A program made the translations under genes and the position numbers. A stretch of DNA of 47,314 nucleotides, taken from NCBI GenBank assembly GCA_018650465.1, contig JABIFY010000104.1, positions 70,107-117,420 on the forward strand, read 5' to 3'. Shown one piece after another: positions 1 to 8,598 of the stretch (its first letter is position 1; each line of letters starts with the position of its first letter). The notes below the pieces were generated by a model. It made no database searches, had not been told where the DNA came from, and saw only the letters and a program-made list of their open reading frames with translations. This DNA comes from Alphaproteobacteria bacterium. Lineage in GTDB: Bacteria > Pseudomonadota > Alphaproteobacteria > UBA2966.

Positions 1-91
1 GTATTAGTGCAAATAGACTTCAATAAATATCGACACGTTGATCCCTACCGCCTGAACGACTACGCTTTCATCTTATCCGGGGGAGGCGTGA

Positions 92-1501
92 ATGGGCGAG
101 ACGGTATCTATTCCGATATGGCTGGCGGGACTGGTCGTCGTGTTGGCGGCATTGTCGGTACTGGACCGGTTCTTGTTGCCGGGGGCGCGCTGGTTTTTGC
201 GTCGCCGGGTGACGCGGGTTGTCGAGGAAATCAACACCCGGCTTGATCTCAAAATCCAGTCTTTCAAATTAACCCGGCGGGAAGTGCTGATAGATCGTCT
301 GACTTATGATGCCGATGTCATGGCGGCTGTGGAAGAAAAAGCCGCGGCAGAAAATATCCCCCGTGAAATTGTGATGGCGGATGTTGCCCGTTACGCGCGT
401 GAAATCGTGCCCGCCTTTAACGCCTATATCTATTTTCGTGTCGGGGCATGGGCGGCCCGGCGGGTCGCAGAATGGCTCTATCGTGTGCGCCTGGGTCATG
501 CCAATGAAGATGGCCTTGCGTCCGTCGATCCCGAAGCAAGCGTTGTTTTTGTGATGAACCATCGCTCCAACATGGACTATGTGTTGGTGGCTTATCTGGC
601 GGCGTCGCGTACGGCGCTAAGTTATGCCGTGGGGGAGTGGGCCCGTATCTGGCCCCTGCAAACCCTGATCCGGTCGTTGGGGGCCTATTTTGTTCGCCGT
701 AATTCAGGTGATGCCCTTTATCGCCGGGTGTTGGAACGTTATGTGGCCATGGCTACCGCCGCTGGCGTGGTGCAGGCCGTATATCCGGAAGGCGGCCTCA
801 GCAAGGATGGACACTTGCGCCCGCCACGCCTTGGGTTGCTGAATTACATGTTAAAGGCGCTGGAAAAAGATGGCGCAAAGGATGTCGTCTTTGTGCCCGT
901 GGGCATTAATTATGATCGTGTGTTTGAAGACCGCTCGCTGGTTCGCAGCCTGGACAAAGAAGCAGAACGCCGGACCACTGGATTTGCCCTGAAAAAGACA
1001 TTTGGTTTTATCGGGCATAATTTTCGTTTGATGGCGACGGGAAAATGGTACCGATTTGGTTATGCCTGTGTGAATTTTGGTGCACCGGTTTCCGCCCGCG
1101 ACTGGATGGCAAACCACGAAGCCCTGGACGAAGAAGCTCAGCGCGAAAGTATTGAAGAATTAGGGCAGCATTTGATGACGCGCGTTGGCCAGGTCGTGCC
1201 GGTGCTGCCGGTATCGCTGATCGCAACCGTGTTTGCCAATCGCCCGGATGAACGTATTAGCGAGCTGGATTTGAAAGCGGCAGCCTATGCCATCAAGACC
1301 CGGCTGGAAACCCAAGGAACGCAGATCTATGTGCCTCATGCCGATGCAGATTATGCCCTGTCGGTTGGTTTGCGTATGTTGACTTTGCGCCATTTGATCG
1401 AGGAAAAAGACGGGCTTTATTCGATCAAGGATGGCGAATTGCCGTTGATACAATATTACGCCAATGCCATCGCCCACTATTTCGAAACGAGTAACGCGTG
1501 A
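92..1501 (+). CDS. PlsB/PlsC-type acyltransferase (glycerol-3-phosphate acyltransferase-like)
   Basis: Membrane-anchored acyltransferase, probably transferring an acyl group to glycerol-3-phosphate or a lysophospholipid in membrane lipid synthesis. The 469-residue protein has one hydrophobic segment at about residues 7-29 followed by an Arg-rich stretch. The catalytic NHx4D motif of the family is H157-RSNM-D162, and the phosphate-binding block is YPEGG at 231-235. Acceptor specificity cannot be read from the sequence. The ATG follows a strong GGGGGAGG ribosome site at 79-86. Its stop overlaps the GTG start of the hydrolase by four bases (GTGA), so the two genes are translationally coupled. 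It is the only lipid-synthesis gene in a window of lipid-breakdown genes. The 91 bases before it hold no gene that I can see. Confidence 0.82.
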   Translation: MGETVSIPIWLAGLVVVLAALSVLDRFLLPGARWFLRRRVTRVVEEINTRLDLKIQSFKLTRREVLIDRLTYDADVMAAVEEKAAAENIPREIVMADVARYAREIVPAFNAYIYFRVGAWAARRVAEWLYRVRLGHANEDGLASVDPEASVVFVMNHRSNMDYVLVAYLAASRTALSYAVGEWARIWPLQTLIRSLGAYFVRRNSGDALYRRVLERYVAMATAAGVVQAVYPEGGLSKDGHLRPPRLGLLNYMLKALEKDGAKDVVFVPVGINYDRVFEDRSLVRSLDKEAERRTTGFALKKTFGFIGHNFRLMATGKWYRFGYACVNFGAPVSARDWMANHEALDEEAQRESIEELGQHLMTRVGQVVPVLPVSLIATVFANRPDERISELDLKAAAYAIKTRLETQGTQIYVPHADADYALSVGLRMLTLRHLIEEKDGLYSIKDGELPLIQYYANAIAHYFETSNA

Positions 1502-2151
1502 AAGAAACAGTCGTTTTGTTACATGGCCTGGGCCGTAGATCGGCTAGTATGGCCAAATTGAAACGCGACCTGGAAGGCCAGGGGTTTGAGGCTGTCTCCT
1601 GGGGCTATCCCAGCCGTCGACGTCGCCTGGCGGGGCATATCGATGCTCTGCGGTCGTGGCTGACGGAGCAGGCCTTCGATGGGCCGGTGCATTTTGTCGG
1701 CCATTCGCTGGGCGGAATAATTATTCGCGGTGCCTTGGCGACTGACCCGCCGGTGACGGTGGGCCGGATTGTCATGATCGCGGTGCCCAACCAGGGGGCG
1801 GGCATCGTATCGCATTTTGGCAGCTGGCCCTTGTCGCAGCTGTTTTTCGGATTGCCGTTGGAAGACCTCGCTGAAGATTCCCCAGCCCTCAAGGCCCTTG
1901 GTGTGCCGGATGCAGAAATTGGTATCATCGCCGGCGTGCAGCACTTCCACCTGATCAATCCTGTGTCATGGGTCAACCTGTTTCATCGCTCGGGCGAAGA
2001 ACATGATGGCACGGTGGAACTGGCCAATACGCGTTTGGATGAAGCAAAAGACAGTTTGGTCATTGACGCCCACCACACTTTTATTTGTGACGACAAGGAT
2101 GTCATCGACCAGACCGGCCTGTTCCTGCGCCAAGGGGCATTCCGGCATTAG
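1498..2151 (+). CDS. Alpha/beta hydrolase, small lipase-like
   Basis: A 217-residue alpha/beta-hydrolase, likely an esterase or lipase. The oxyanion-type LLHGLG motif lies near the N-terminus (about residues 7-12). The nucleophile elbow is G68-H-S70-L-G-G73. Plausible remaining triad members are D170 (in HDGTVE) and H192 or H193. It has no signal peptide or membrane span, so it is predicted cytoplasmic. The start is GTG, overlapping the stop of the upstream acyltransferase by four bases, which makes a two-gene operon. An acyltransferase coupled to a lipase fold hints at lipid remodelling, but the substrate is unknown. It converges on the minus-strand operon at 2208 with 56 bases between; no clear terminator is visible there. 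Confidence 0.8.
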   Translation: MKETVVLLHGLGRRSASMAKLKRDLEGQGFEAVSWGYPSRRRRLAGHIDALRSWLTEQAFDGPVHFVGHSLGGIIIRGALATDPPVTVGRIVMIAVPNQGAGIVSHFGSWPLSQLFFGLPLEDLAEDSPALKALGVPDAEIGIIAGVQHFHLINPVSWVNLFHRSGEEHDGTVELANTRLDEAKDSLVIDAHHTFICDDKDVIDQTGLFLRQGAFRH

Positions 2152-2207
2152 GGTGAAGCGCATGACGGTGTTTTTAGAACTGTGCCCAGGCGATGGGGCC
2201 GCGAAGC

Positions 2208-2522
2208 CTAATCTTCCAATATCCACTTTGGATTGTTGATCCGCAACCTTTTCATATTGCTGGCCTTGATCCGGTCAAGGGTTTTCTGGTTCTGCCAGGA
2301 AACATTACCCGTGCGCAAATCTGTCGCGAGCTGCGTCATCTCCTCGTTCACAACGCCTGGTTCAGCCTGTTGTTCTCGTCGCAGCATGCCAAGAATGTTC
2401 AGGGCGACGCGGCTGCGAAATTCGCCATAACCCTTCATCTGTGGCGAAACCTCGTCGCGCAGAAAAATCTCCAGGGCTTCCAGCATGTCGTCGGTGGTGA
2501 CGGGCAGGGGATCGTCGCTCAT
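2208..2522 (-). CDS. DUF6285 protein (LvaB-like partner of an APH-type kinase)
   Basis: A 104-residue soluble protein that I recognise as DUF6285-like. Proteins of this size sit beside APH-like kinases; in Pseudomonas putida the small LvaB is needed for the activity of the kinase LvaA on 4-hydroxyacyl-CoA. No catalytic motif is visible; it is mostly predicted helix with an acidic N-terminal half and a basic C-terminal half. It is the last gene of a four-gene operon, and its ATG overlaps the stop of the kinase gene by four bases (2519-2522), consistent with a stoichiometric partner. The family assignment is from memory of sequence pattern and context. Confidence 0.72.
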   Translation of the reverse strand: MSDDPLPVTTDDMLEALEIFLRDEVSPQMKGYGEFRSRVALNILGMLRREQQAEPGVVNEEMTQLATDLRTGNVSWQNQKTLDRIKASNMKRLRINNPKWILED

Positions 2523-3580
2523 GATGTTCCATCTTCTGACAAATTTTCTTCTGACATCTGGCCGTCCCGGCCGTCAATCAATCGTATCAGATCGTAAACG
2601 GGTTCTTCCACCCGCCGGCCCACGACAGCCAATTCGATGCTCTTGTCAGTACCACTGAGATATTTTTGGCCCATCAACAGGCACAAAATTGCCCATTTGA
2701 CGTTACCCAGAACTTCCCAGAAAATCAGATCGTGCAAGGGAAGAACTTCACCACTGACAGCACACCAGTTCGCCAACAGACCTCGTCTGTCGGTCAAGCC
2801 GGATGCGGCAAGGTCTGGTCTTGAAAAGCGCCAGGAACGGACACAGAGCCAAGCCAGGTCTTCAAGCGGGTTGCCCAAATGGGCCAGTTCCCAGTCGATG
2901 ACGGCGTTCAGCCCGTCGTTTGTGATCAAAAAGTTGGACAGGCGGTAATCACCATGTACCAATTTCGCAGGCGCCGGATCCGGCAAATGATCCTTCAGCC
3001 AGGACAGGCCCAGCTCGAGCCCTGGATGGCGAAGGTTCTGCCAGTCGAGTATTTCCTCAAAAAGTTCAATTTGGCTCGCCGCAGTATCTTCAGGCAGGAA
3101 GGCCAGACTGGCGATATCAACGGCATTCAGCTGATAACGAAAAGAGGTGATTTGACCAGGCAGGGCAGCACGGGCAGCCGCAAAATCATCTGCCTTCAGA
3201 ATGCGTGGCGGCAGGGCCTCACCGGCCAGGAAATTCATCACATAACCCAGGCCCAGGCCGTCATCCTCATGCAATTCAAACAAAACCTTGGGCACAGCCA
3301 TATCCGCTGCTTCAAGCACGGCGAGAATGGCCGCTTCATGTTGCCGACCGGGGGCCAGACGTTGGGCAAAATATTCTTCCCGGTTGCTCCTGGCCACCAA
3401 TGGTGGGCGTCTCAGGACCATAGTGTCTGGATCGACAAGTCCCCCATGGGTCACGTCAAAGCGCCAGGATTCGCAACTTGCCCCTGCCGTCAGACGTGTC
3501 AAATTTGCGACCGACGCCGAACTGCCAAAATTCTTTCGAACGGCAGCGTTGAGCAGGGCGTCGATGGCAGTTGCTTCCAT
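2519..3580 (-). CDS. APH-family phosphotransferase (LvaA / ACAD11 N-domain-like kinase)
   Basis: A 353-residue protein-kinase-like phosphotransferase of the aminoglycoside/choline kinase fold. The catalytic loop is H209-G-D211-YRLS-N216 and the metal-binding Asp is D229 in IDWE, followed by the typical HLGNPLEDLAW helix. Family knowledge: the close group comprises the N-terminal domain of human ACAD10/ACAD11 and bacterial LvaA, which phosphorylate the hydroxyl of 4-hydroxyacyl-CoA so that it can be eliminated. The neighbours (small DUF6285 protein, SDR, acyl-CoA dehydrogenase) match that role much better than antibiotic resistance. The gene starts two bases after the SDR stop and overlaps the DUF6285 start. 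The exact hydroxyacyl-CoA substrate is not known. Confidence 0.85.
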   Translation of the reverse strand: MEATAIDALLNAAVRKNFGSSASVANLTRLTAGASCESWRFDVTHGGLVDPDTMVLRRPPLVARSNREEYFAQRLAPGRQHEAAILAVLEAADMAVPKVLFELHEDDGLGLGYVMNFLAGEALPPRILKADDFAAARAALPGQITSFRYQLNAVDIASLAFLPEDTAASQIELFEEILDWQNLRHPGLELGLSWLKDHLPDPAPAKLVHGDYRLSNFLITNDGLNAVIDWELAHLGNPLEDLAWLCVRSWRFSRPDLAASGLTDRRGLLANWCAVSGEVLPLHDLIFWEVLGNVKWAILCLLMGQKYLSGTDKSIELAVVGRRVEEPVYDLIRLIDGRDGQMSEENLSEDGTS

Positions 3581-3582
3581 GA

Positions 3583-4383
3583 TCAGGTCATGACCAGCGC
3601 GAATTTAGGCGCATGGGGATGCGATGACGACAAACCACCATCGACGGCCAGGGCCTGACCATTGACAAAGGCAGCCTTGTCGCTGGCCAGGAACATGACC
3701 GCATTGGCGATATCTTCCGTTGAACCGGCGCGGTGGCTTGGATTCAACTGCCCGATCATTTTTTCATTGTCTTTGTGGCGGGCGTAATCGAACACGGACT
3801 GGGTCATGGATGTTTCCACAAGGCCGGGACAAACAGCATTGACCCGAACCCCGGATCCGGCCAATTCCTGGGCGGCCGTTTTGGCCAGGCTTATAACGGC
3901 TGCTTTCGAGGCCGAATAAGGAATGGGCCCGGCATTGGCGGCCATCCCGGCAATGGACGCCGTCAACACAATGCTGCCGTGGCCCTGCTTCAGCATGACA
4001 GGTCCGGCATATTTGACGGCATAGATGGGGCCAAGAATGTTGACCTCAATTACGCGGGCAATGCCTTCATTGTCGGCTTTGTTCAGGGGCAGGACCGGAC
4101 CGGTGATGCCGGCATTGGCAAAAAATACATCCAGACCGTCAAACTCCTCAAGACATCTTCCCACCAGCGCCTCGACCTGCTCTGGTTTGGAGACGTCAGC
4201 TGACATGGATTGTATGTTTCCGCCTGAATCTGAAATTTGGCGGACTGTTTCTTCAAGTCCTTCGGCGTTAAAATCCGCTGCCATGATTTTGGCCCCGGCC
4301 TGGGCGAATTGCAGGGCAGTCTGGCGACCAATGCCACTGCCTGCACCGGTGATGCAGACGACCTTGTCTTTGAATTCTGTCAC
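3583..4383 (-). CDS. SDR-family NAD(P)-dependent oxidoreductase (LvaD-like position)
   Basis: A 266-residue classical short-chain dehydrogenase. It shows the cofactor motif TGAGSGIG near residues 12-19, NAG near residue 90, and the catalytic Y156-SAS-K160. It would reduce or oxidise a keto/hydroxy acyl-CoA; in the lva pathway the equivalent enzyme reduces a 4-ketoacyl-CoA to the 4-hydroxyacyl-CoA used by the kinase. The start is GTG at 4383, overlapping the stop of the upstream dehydrogenase by four bases and preceded by a GGAAAG ribosome site. Substrate assignment is inferred only from the operon. Confidence 0.83.
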   Translation of the reverse strand: MTEFKDKVVCITGAGSGIGRQTALQFAQAGAKIMAADFNAEGLEETVRQISDSGGNIQSMSADVSKPEQVEALVGRCLEEFDGLDVFFANAGITGPVLPLNKADNEGIARVIEVNILGPIYAVKYAGPVMLKQGHGSIVLTASIAGMAANAGPIPYSASKAAVISLAKTAAQELAGSGVRVNAVCPGLVETSMTQSVFDYARHKDNEKMIGQLNPSHRAGSTEDIANAVMFLASDKAAFVNGQALAVDGGLSSSHPHAPKFALVMT

Positions 4384-5609
4384 TGTTTCTTTCCGTCTTG
4401 TAAAAAGGATTTCATTTCCTGGCGGGCAATTGAATCCAGGTGGACTTCATCCGGGCCATCACCCATGCGAATGGCCCGGTTCCACGACCAGGCGTGGGCG
4501 AGGAACGTATCCTGGCTGACCCCGGCCGCCCCATGAACCTGAATGGCCCGGTCGATGACCTTGCAGGCCATGGACATGGCTGCGACCTTGATCATGGAAA
4601 TTTCCTTGCGCGCCGCCTGGTTGCCAACAGTGTCCATCATGTGGGCCGCATGCAGGGTCAATAATCTGGCTTGATCAATTTCAATGCGCGACAGAGAAAT
4701 ATCGTGGCGCACCATGCCGTGTTGATGCAGGGGTTTGCCAAAGGCCACGCGATTAGCCGCGCGGGCGCACATGATTTCCAGCGCACGTTCGGCGGCCCCG
4801 ATGGCCCGCATGCAATGATGCACCCGGCCCGGCCCCAGACGACCCTGGGCGATTTCAAAGCCACGGCCTTCCCCCAGCAACATGTTTTCCTTAGGTACCC
4901 GGACGTCGTTCAAGCGCAATTCGGAGTGACCGTTCGGGGCATGGTCATAACCAAAGACCGTCAGGTTGCGTACGATTTCCAGACCGGCAGTGTCTTTTGG
5001 GACCAGGATCATGGAATGTTGTTGATGACGTGAAGCTTCAGTTGCCCCAAAGCTGCGGCCCATCAGGATAATGATCTTGCAGCGTTGATCGGCGACGCCT
5101 GAGGTCCACCATTTGCGGCCATTGATGACATAGTCGTCGCCGTCGCGTTTGATCGTCGTGGCGATATTTGTGGCATCAGATGAGGCCACATCCGGTTCCG
5201 TCATGGAAAAAGCGGAGCGGATGTCACCGGCCAACAAAGGCGTCAGCCATTTGTCCTTGTGGGCGTCTGTGCCGTATTGGGCCAGGACTTCCATATTACC
5301 CGTATCGGGGGCCGAACAATTAAAGACTTCAGGGCCGATAAAGGATCGACCCATTTCCTCGCAGATATAAGCATAATCAACATTACTGAGACCGGCACCA
5401 TACTGATCGTCCGGGGAAAACAGGTTCCATAACCCCTCTTCTTTGGCCAGCCCTTTCAGCTCTTCCATTTTGGCTACGGGTTGCCAGCGATCACCACCGG
5501 CTTCCAACAAGCCATCCCATTCTTCTTCCATGGGAAAAACATGATCGGCCATAAAAACCCGGACCCGATCCCTTAAATGTGCTGCGTCTACCGATATTTC
5601 AAATGCCAC
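4380..5609 (-). CDS. Acyl-CoA dehydrogenase, ACAD10/ACAD11 (LvaC)-like
   Basis: A 409-residue flavin acyl-CoA dehydrogenase with the [10 protein letters not shown] flavin/substrate motif and a C-terminal GDGPDEVH block in place of the EGTSE loop of medium-chain dehydrogenases, as in the ACAD10/ACAD11 branch. That branch is thought to act on phosphorylated 4-hydroxyacyl-CoA and lead to a 2-enoyl or 3-hydroxyacyl-CoA. It is the first gene of the four-gene operon with the kinase and its small partner. I chose the GTG at 5609 because an AGGGAGAG ribosome site precedes it; a TTG 24 bases upstream is open but has no ribosome site. Size and order fit LvaC. Confidence 0.85.
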   Translation of the reverse strand: MAFEISVDAAHLRDRVRVFMADHVFPMEEEWDGLLEAGGDRWQPVAKMEELKGLAKEEGLWNLFSPDDQYGAGLSNVDYAYICEEMGRSFIGPEVFNCSAPDTGNMEVLAQYGTDAHKDKWLTPLLAGDIRSAFSMTEPDVASSDATNIATTIKRDGDDYVINGRKWWTSGVADQRCKIIILMGRSFGATEASRHQQHSMILVPKDTAGLEIVRNLTVFGYDHAPNGHSELRLNDVRVPKENMLLGEGRGFEIAQGRLGPGRVHHCMRAIGAAERALEIMCARAANRVAFGKPLHQHGMVRHDISLSRIEIDQARLLTLHAAHMMDTVGNQAARKEISMIKVAAMSMACKVIDRAIQVHGAAGVSQDTFLAHAWSWNRAIRMGDGPDEVHLDSIARQEMKSFLQDGKKQ

Positions 5610-5735
5610 GTGTCTCTCCCTGAACCTGCTCAAAAGTCAGGTTTTGTTATTGGTTCTTTGCCCTGGTACTATCCGGCAGGCGTTGAATCGACGCAATATC
5701 AGTTGACCGCTATTTACGCGGGATATATACATAAA

Positions 5736-5764
5736 CGAACAACATTCGCATATTCGTATGAATG
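5736..5764. promoter_or_regulatory. Candidate operator with tandem ATTCGYAT octamers in a divergent promoter gap
   Basis: The gap between the operon running left from 5609 and the one running right from 5825 holds a compact symmetric block: CGAA-caaca-TTCG at 5736-5748, two adjacent octamers ATTCGCAT and ATTCGTAT at 5744-5759, and CATA-ttcg-TATG at 5749-5760. Outer arms CATTC/GAATG span 5743-5764. The IclR encoded at 6609 is the obvious candidate ligand, but that is inference. Confidence 0.45.
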
Positions 5765-5824
5765 AATTTGCGGTGATCTCCTCTTTCGCCTCTTCCGGCG
5801 GCAACAACAGCAGGGACCCAAGTC

Positions 5825-6598
5825 ATGAAAAATCCGATGAGCCTTGAAGGCAACAACATTATTGTTACAGGGGCCGGACAGGGCATTGGCGAAGCGGTCT
5901 CGCGGCTGGTCGTTGATCTGGGCGGGCGCGCTATCCTGGTCGATCTACAAGGGGACAAAATCAACGCCCTGGCCGACGAACTGGGCGCGGACAAGGCCGA
6001 GGCTTATGTGGGGTCTGTGGCCGAGCCTGGCTTTGTGCAAGAAATGGTTAACCAGGCCGTTGCCAAAAATGGCGCTGTGCATGGCCTGGTCAATAATGCG
6101 GGTATCGTGCGCGCCGCCATGGCGCATAAAATGCCCATCGACACCTGGCAGCAGGTTATCGACGTAAATCTATCCGGCGTGTTTTATTGCCTGCAAGCTG
6201 TCGGGCGTCACATGCTGGATCGCTACAAGGATGGTGATACCAGCCCGGCATCCATCGTCAATATTTCCTCAGATGCAGGTCGTCGTGGCACCATCGGCCA
6301 GATCAACTATGGCGCGGCCAAGTCCGGTGTTATGGGGCTGACAATGAGTGCCGCGCGTGAATGGTCCGGCAAGGGTGTGCGCATCAACACCATTTGTTTT
6401 GGCGTGGTGGAAACGGAAATGACCGAAACGATCCGGTCCGACAAGTTCCGCGAGGGCGTTATGGCCCAGGTACCCATGGGGCGTTTTTCTGATCCGGAAG
6501 AAGTCTCACAGCCTGTATGCTTTTTGTTGTCGCAAGCCGCCAGCTATATCACCGGTCAGCATCTGTCGGTGAACGGTGGCTACACCATCGGCGTTTAA
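5825..6598 (+). CDS. SDR-family NAD(P)-dependent oxidoreductase
   Basis: A 257-residue classical short-chain dehydrogenase, FabG-like in shape, with the TGAGQGIG nucleotide-binding motif, NNAG, and an intact Ser plus NYGAAK catalytic signature. It probably oxidises a hydroxyacyl-CoA or an alcohol in the pathway of this operon. It leads a nine-gene rightward operon and lies just downstream of the 5736-5764 symmetric block. The ATG at 5825 follows a GCAGGGA ribosome site; a second in-frame ATG at 5837 is possible. The IclR gene follows with no gap worth mentioning. The substrate is not readable from the sequence. Confidence 0.83.
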   Translation: MKNPMSLEGNNIIVTGAGQGIGEAVSRLVVDLGGRAILVDLQGDKINALADELGADKAEAYVGSVAEPGFVQEMVNQAVAKNGAVHGLVNNAGIVRAAMAHKMPIDTWQQVIDVNLSGVFYCLQAVGRHMLDRYKDGDTSPASIVNISSDAGRRGTIGQINYGAAKSGVMGLTMSAAREWSGKGVRINTICFGVVETEMTETIRSDKFREGVMAQVPMGRFSDPEEVSQPVCFLLSQAASYITGQHLSVNGGYTIGV

Positions 6599-6608
6599 AG
6601 GAAGTCCG

Positions 6609-7400
6609 GTGCCCAAACCTGTCGCCCGTGGTGGACCGCAATCCGTTGGACGTATTCTGACGATTCTGGAATCTCTCGCCAATGTCAGTCATGGGGCAAC
6701 CCTGACAGAACTGTCCGACAGCACGGGTGCGCCGAAAACAAGTCTTGTGGGTTTGCTCGCGGGCCTGACAGAAGAAGGTTGTTTAACGCGGGATGAAGGC
6801 GGGCGCTATTTTCTTGGGTCCCGTTTTTTGTCCCTGGCCATGCGGGCGGTAGCCGGGCGAGAGTTGAGTACCCTGGTGCGGCCCATATTGGTTGATTTGG
6901 TGGCGGCCACCGGCGAGACGGTCGTATTGGGTGCCTTGGCACCGGATGCTGATGAGGCCACTTATCTGGACAAGATCGAAAGCAGTAATCCCATACGCTA
7001 TGCGGTTACAGTGGGTGAGCGGCGGGAACTATATTGCACCGCCGTTGGCAAGTCCCTGCTGGCCTGGTTCGATGAAGATCGCCTGGACGCCTATCTGAAA
7101 GCCACTCAACGAACCCAATTCACAGATCAAACCATTACCGGCACGCGGGAATTGTTGGCTGAGCTGGCGCAAATTCGCCAAGACGGCCTGGCCCGATCCT
7201 ATGGTGAACGCGTCACCGGGGCCTGTGCCATCGCCGCCCCAATCTTTGCCGGAGATGGCGCGGTCGTCGCAACCCTGCTGGTGGCCGGACCGACTGAGCG
7301 CATGCAAGCAAATGCCGCCGCCCACGAAATAAAATTAAGAAAAGCCGCCGACAAGTGCACGCGCCTTGCGGGCGGCACACCTGAAAATCCGGAGAGTTAG
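6609..7400 (+). CDS. IclR-family transcriptional regulator
   Basis: A 263-residue IclR regulator: an N-terminal winged helix-turn-helix at about residues 10-70 (recognition region around GAPKTSLVGLLAGL) and a C-terminal effector-binding domain with YLDKIES and ELYCTAVGKSLLAW signatures. Such proteins sense small acids or aromatic/acyl metabolites. I prefer the GTG at 6609, which has AAAGGAAG five bases upstream, over the ATG at 6576, which lies inside the preceding SDR gene. It is embedded in the operon it presumably controls, between the SDR and the acyl-CoA dehydrogenase, so autoregulation through the 5736-5764 site is likely. Confidence 0.88.
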   Translation: MPKPVARGGPQSVGRILTILESLANVSHGATLTELSDSTGAPKTSLVGLLAGLTEEGCLTRDEGGRYFLGSRFLSLAMRAVAGRELSTLVRPILVDLVAATGETVVLGALAPDADEATYLDKIESSNPIRYAVTVGERRELYCTAVGKSLLAWFDEDRLDAYLKATQRTQFTDQTITGTRELLAELAQIRQDGLARSYGERVTGACAIAAPIFAGDGAVVATLLVAGPTERMQANAAAHEIKLRKAADKCTRLAGGTPENPES

Positions 7401-7404
7401 AAAA

Positions 7405-8565
7405 ATGAGTGTCGATTTCACCCCTGAACAACAGTTGATCCGCGATAGCATTTTGAAACTGTGTGAGCCTTTTGACGATCAATATTGGCTGGACCGGGAT
7501 AATGACGGTGTCTTTCCCCATGAATTCTGCAAGGCCATCGTGGACGAAGGCTTTATGGGCATCGCCATGCCGGAAGAATATGGCGGCAGTGGCCTTGGCA
7601 TAACCGAAGCTGCCACGATGGTTCAGGCCATCACCGAATCAGGTGCGGCCAACGCCGGGTTTGCCGCCATCGCCATCAACATCTTTGGCCTGAACCCGGT
7701 TGTAGTTTTCGGCACAGACGAGCAAAAGCGCCGCTGGTTGCCGCCGATCATAAAGCGTGAAGACGTTGCCTGCTTTGGCGTGACCGAAGCCGACACCGGC
7801 CTTGATACCACGCGTCTGAAAACCCGCGCTGTGTGGGACGGCGAGAACTATGTTGTCACCGGCGAAAAGATGTGGACCTCAACCGCCCAGCAAGCCAACA
7901 AGATTTTACTGATTGCCCGGACCAATCAAGACACCGAAAAGCCCATCGATGGCTTGTCGCTGTTTTATACTGATCTGGATCGTGACTATTGTGATATCCG
8001 GCCCATCGACAAAATGGGTCGCAAATGTGTGGATTCGAACACCGTCATATTCGATGGCCTGAAAATTCCGAAAGAAGATTTAATCGGTGAAGAGGGCATG
8101 GGCTTTCGCTACCTCCTGCATGGCTTGAACGCCGAACGTATTTTGATTTCAGCATCACTTGTCGGAATCGGCCGTCTTGCTTTGGGCAAGGCCGCGAATT
8201 ATGCCCGTGAACGCATCGTCTTTAATCGGCCCATTGGCATGAACCAGGGCATCCAGCATCCCCTGGCAGAATCCTGGGCGGAACTGGAAGCCGTCAATCT
8301 CATGGCCTTTCGGGCAGCAGAACTTTACGACCGCGGCGATGAATGCGGGCGGGAAGCCAATGCGGCCAAGTATCTGGCAGGAGAAGCGACCTTCAAGGCT
8401 TGCACCACAGCGGTGATGACCCATGGCGGCATGGGTTATGCCAAGGAATTTCATGTGGAGCGTTATATGCGCGAATGCATGATCCATCGTCTGGCCCCCA
8501 TCAGCCCGCAATTGATGCTGAGCTATATCGCCGAGCGCGCCCTTGGTCTTCCTAAATCCTACTAA
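7405..8565 (+). CDS. Acyl-CoA dehydrogenase
   Basis: A 386-residue acyl-CoA dehydrogenase: N-terminal helical domain with MPEEYGGSGLG, central beta domain with VTEADTGLDT and WTSTAQQA, and C-terminal helical domain ending LGLPKSY. The EGTSE-type catalytic glutamate is absent from the C-terminus; a helix-G glutamate in NAERILIS may be the base, as in isovaleryl-CoA dehydrogenase. It closely resembles the protein encoded at 39859, down to the last residues. The start at 7405 follows GGAGAG; the longer ORF from 7366 runs into the IclR coding sequence. It probably makes the 2-enoyl-CoA in this operon. Confidence 0.87.
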   Translation: MSVDFTPEQQLIRDSILKLCEPFDDQYWLDRDNDGVFPHEFCKAIVDEGFMGIAMPEEYGGSGLGITEAATMVQAITESGAANAGFAAIAINIFGLNPVVVFGTDEQKRRWLPPIIKREDVACFGVTEADTGLDTTRLKTRAVWDGENYVVTGEKMWTSTAQQANKILLIARTNQDTEKPIDGLSLFYTDLDRDYCDIRPIDKMGRKCVDSNTVIFDGLKIPKEDLIGEEGMGFRYLLHGLNAERILISASLVGIGRLALGKAANYARERIVFNRPIGMNQGIQHPLAESWAELEAVNLMAFRAAELYDRGDECGREANAAKYLAGEATFKACTTAVMTHGGMGYAKEFHVERYMRECMIHRLAPISPQLMLSYIAERALGLPKSY

Positions 8566-8598
8566 CCAAAATCCTACTGACAAAGACAGGCAGATAAA

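Noticed and set aside
2519-3580. Antibiotic-resistance phosphotransferase
   Set aside because: The APH fold is shared, but the operon with DUF6285, SDR and ACAD10/11-type dehydrogenase fits hydroxyacyl-CoA phosphorylation.
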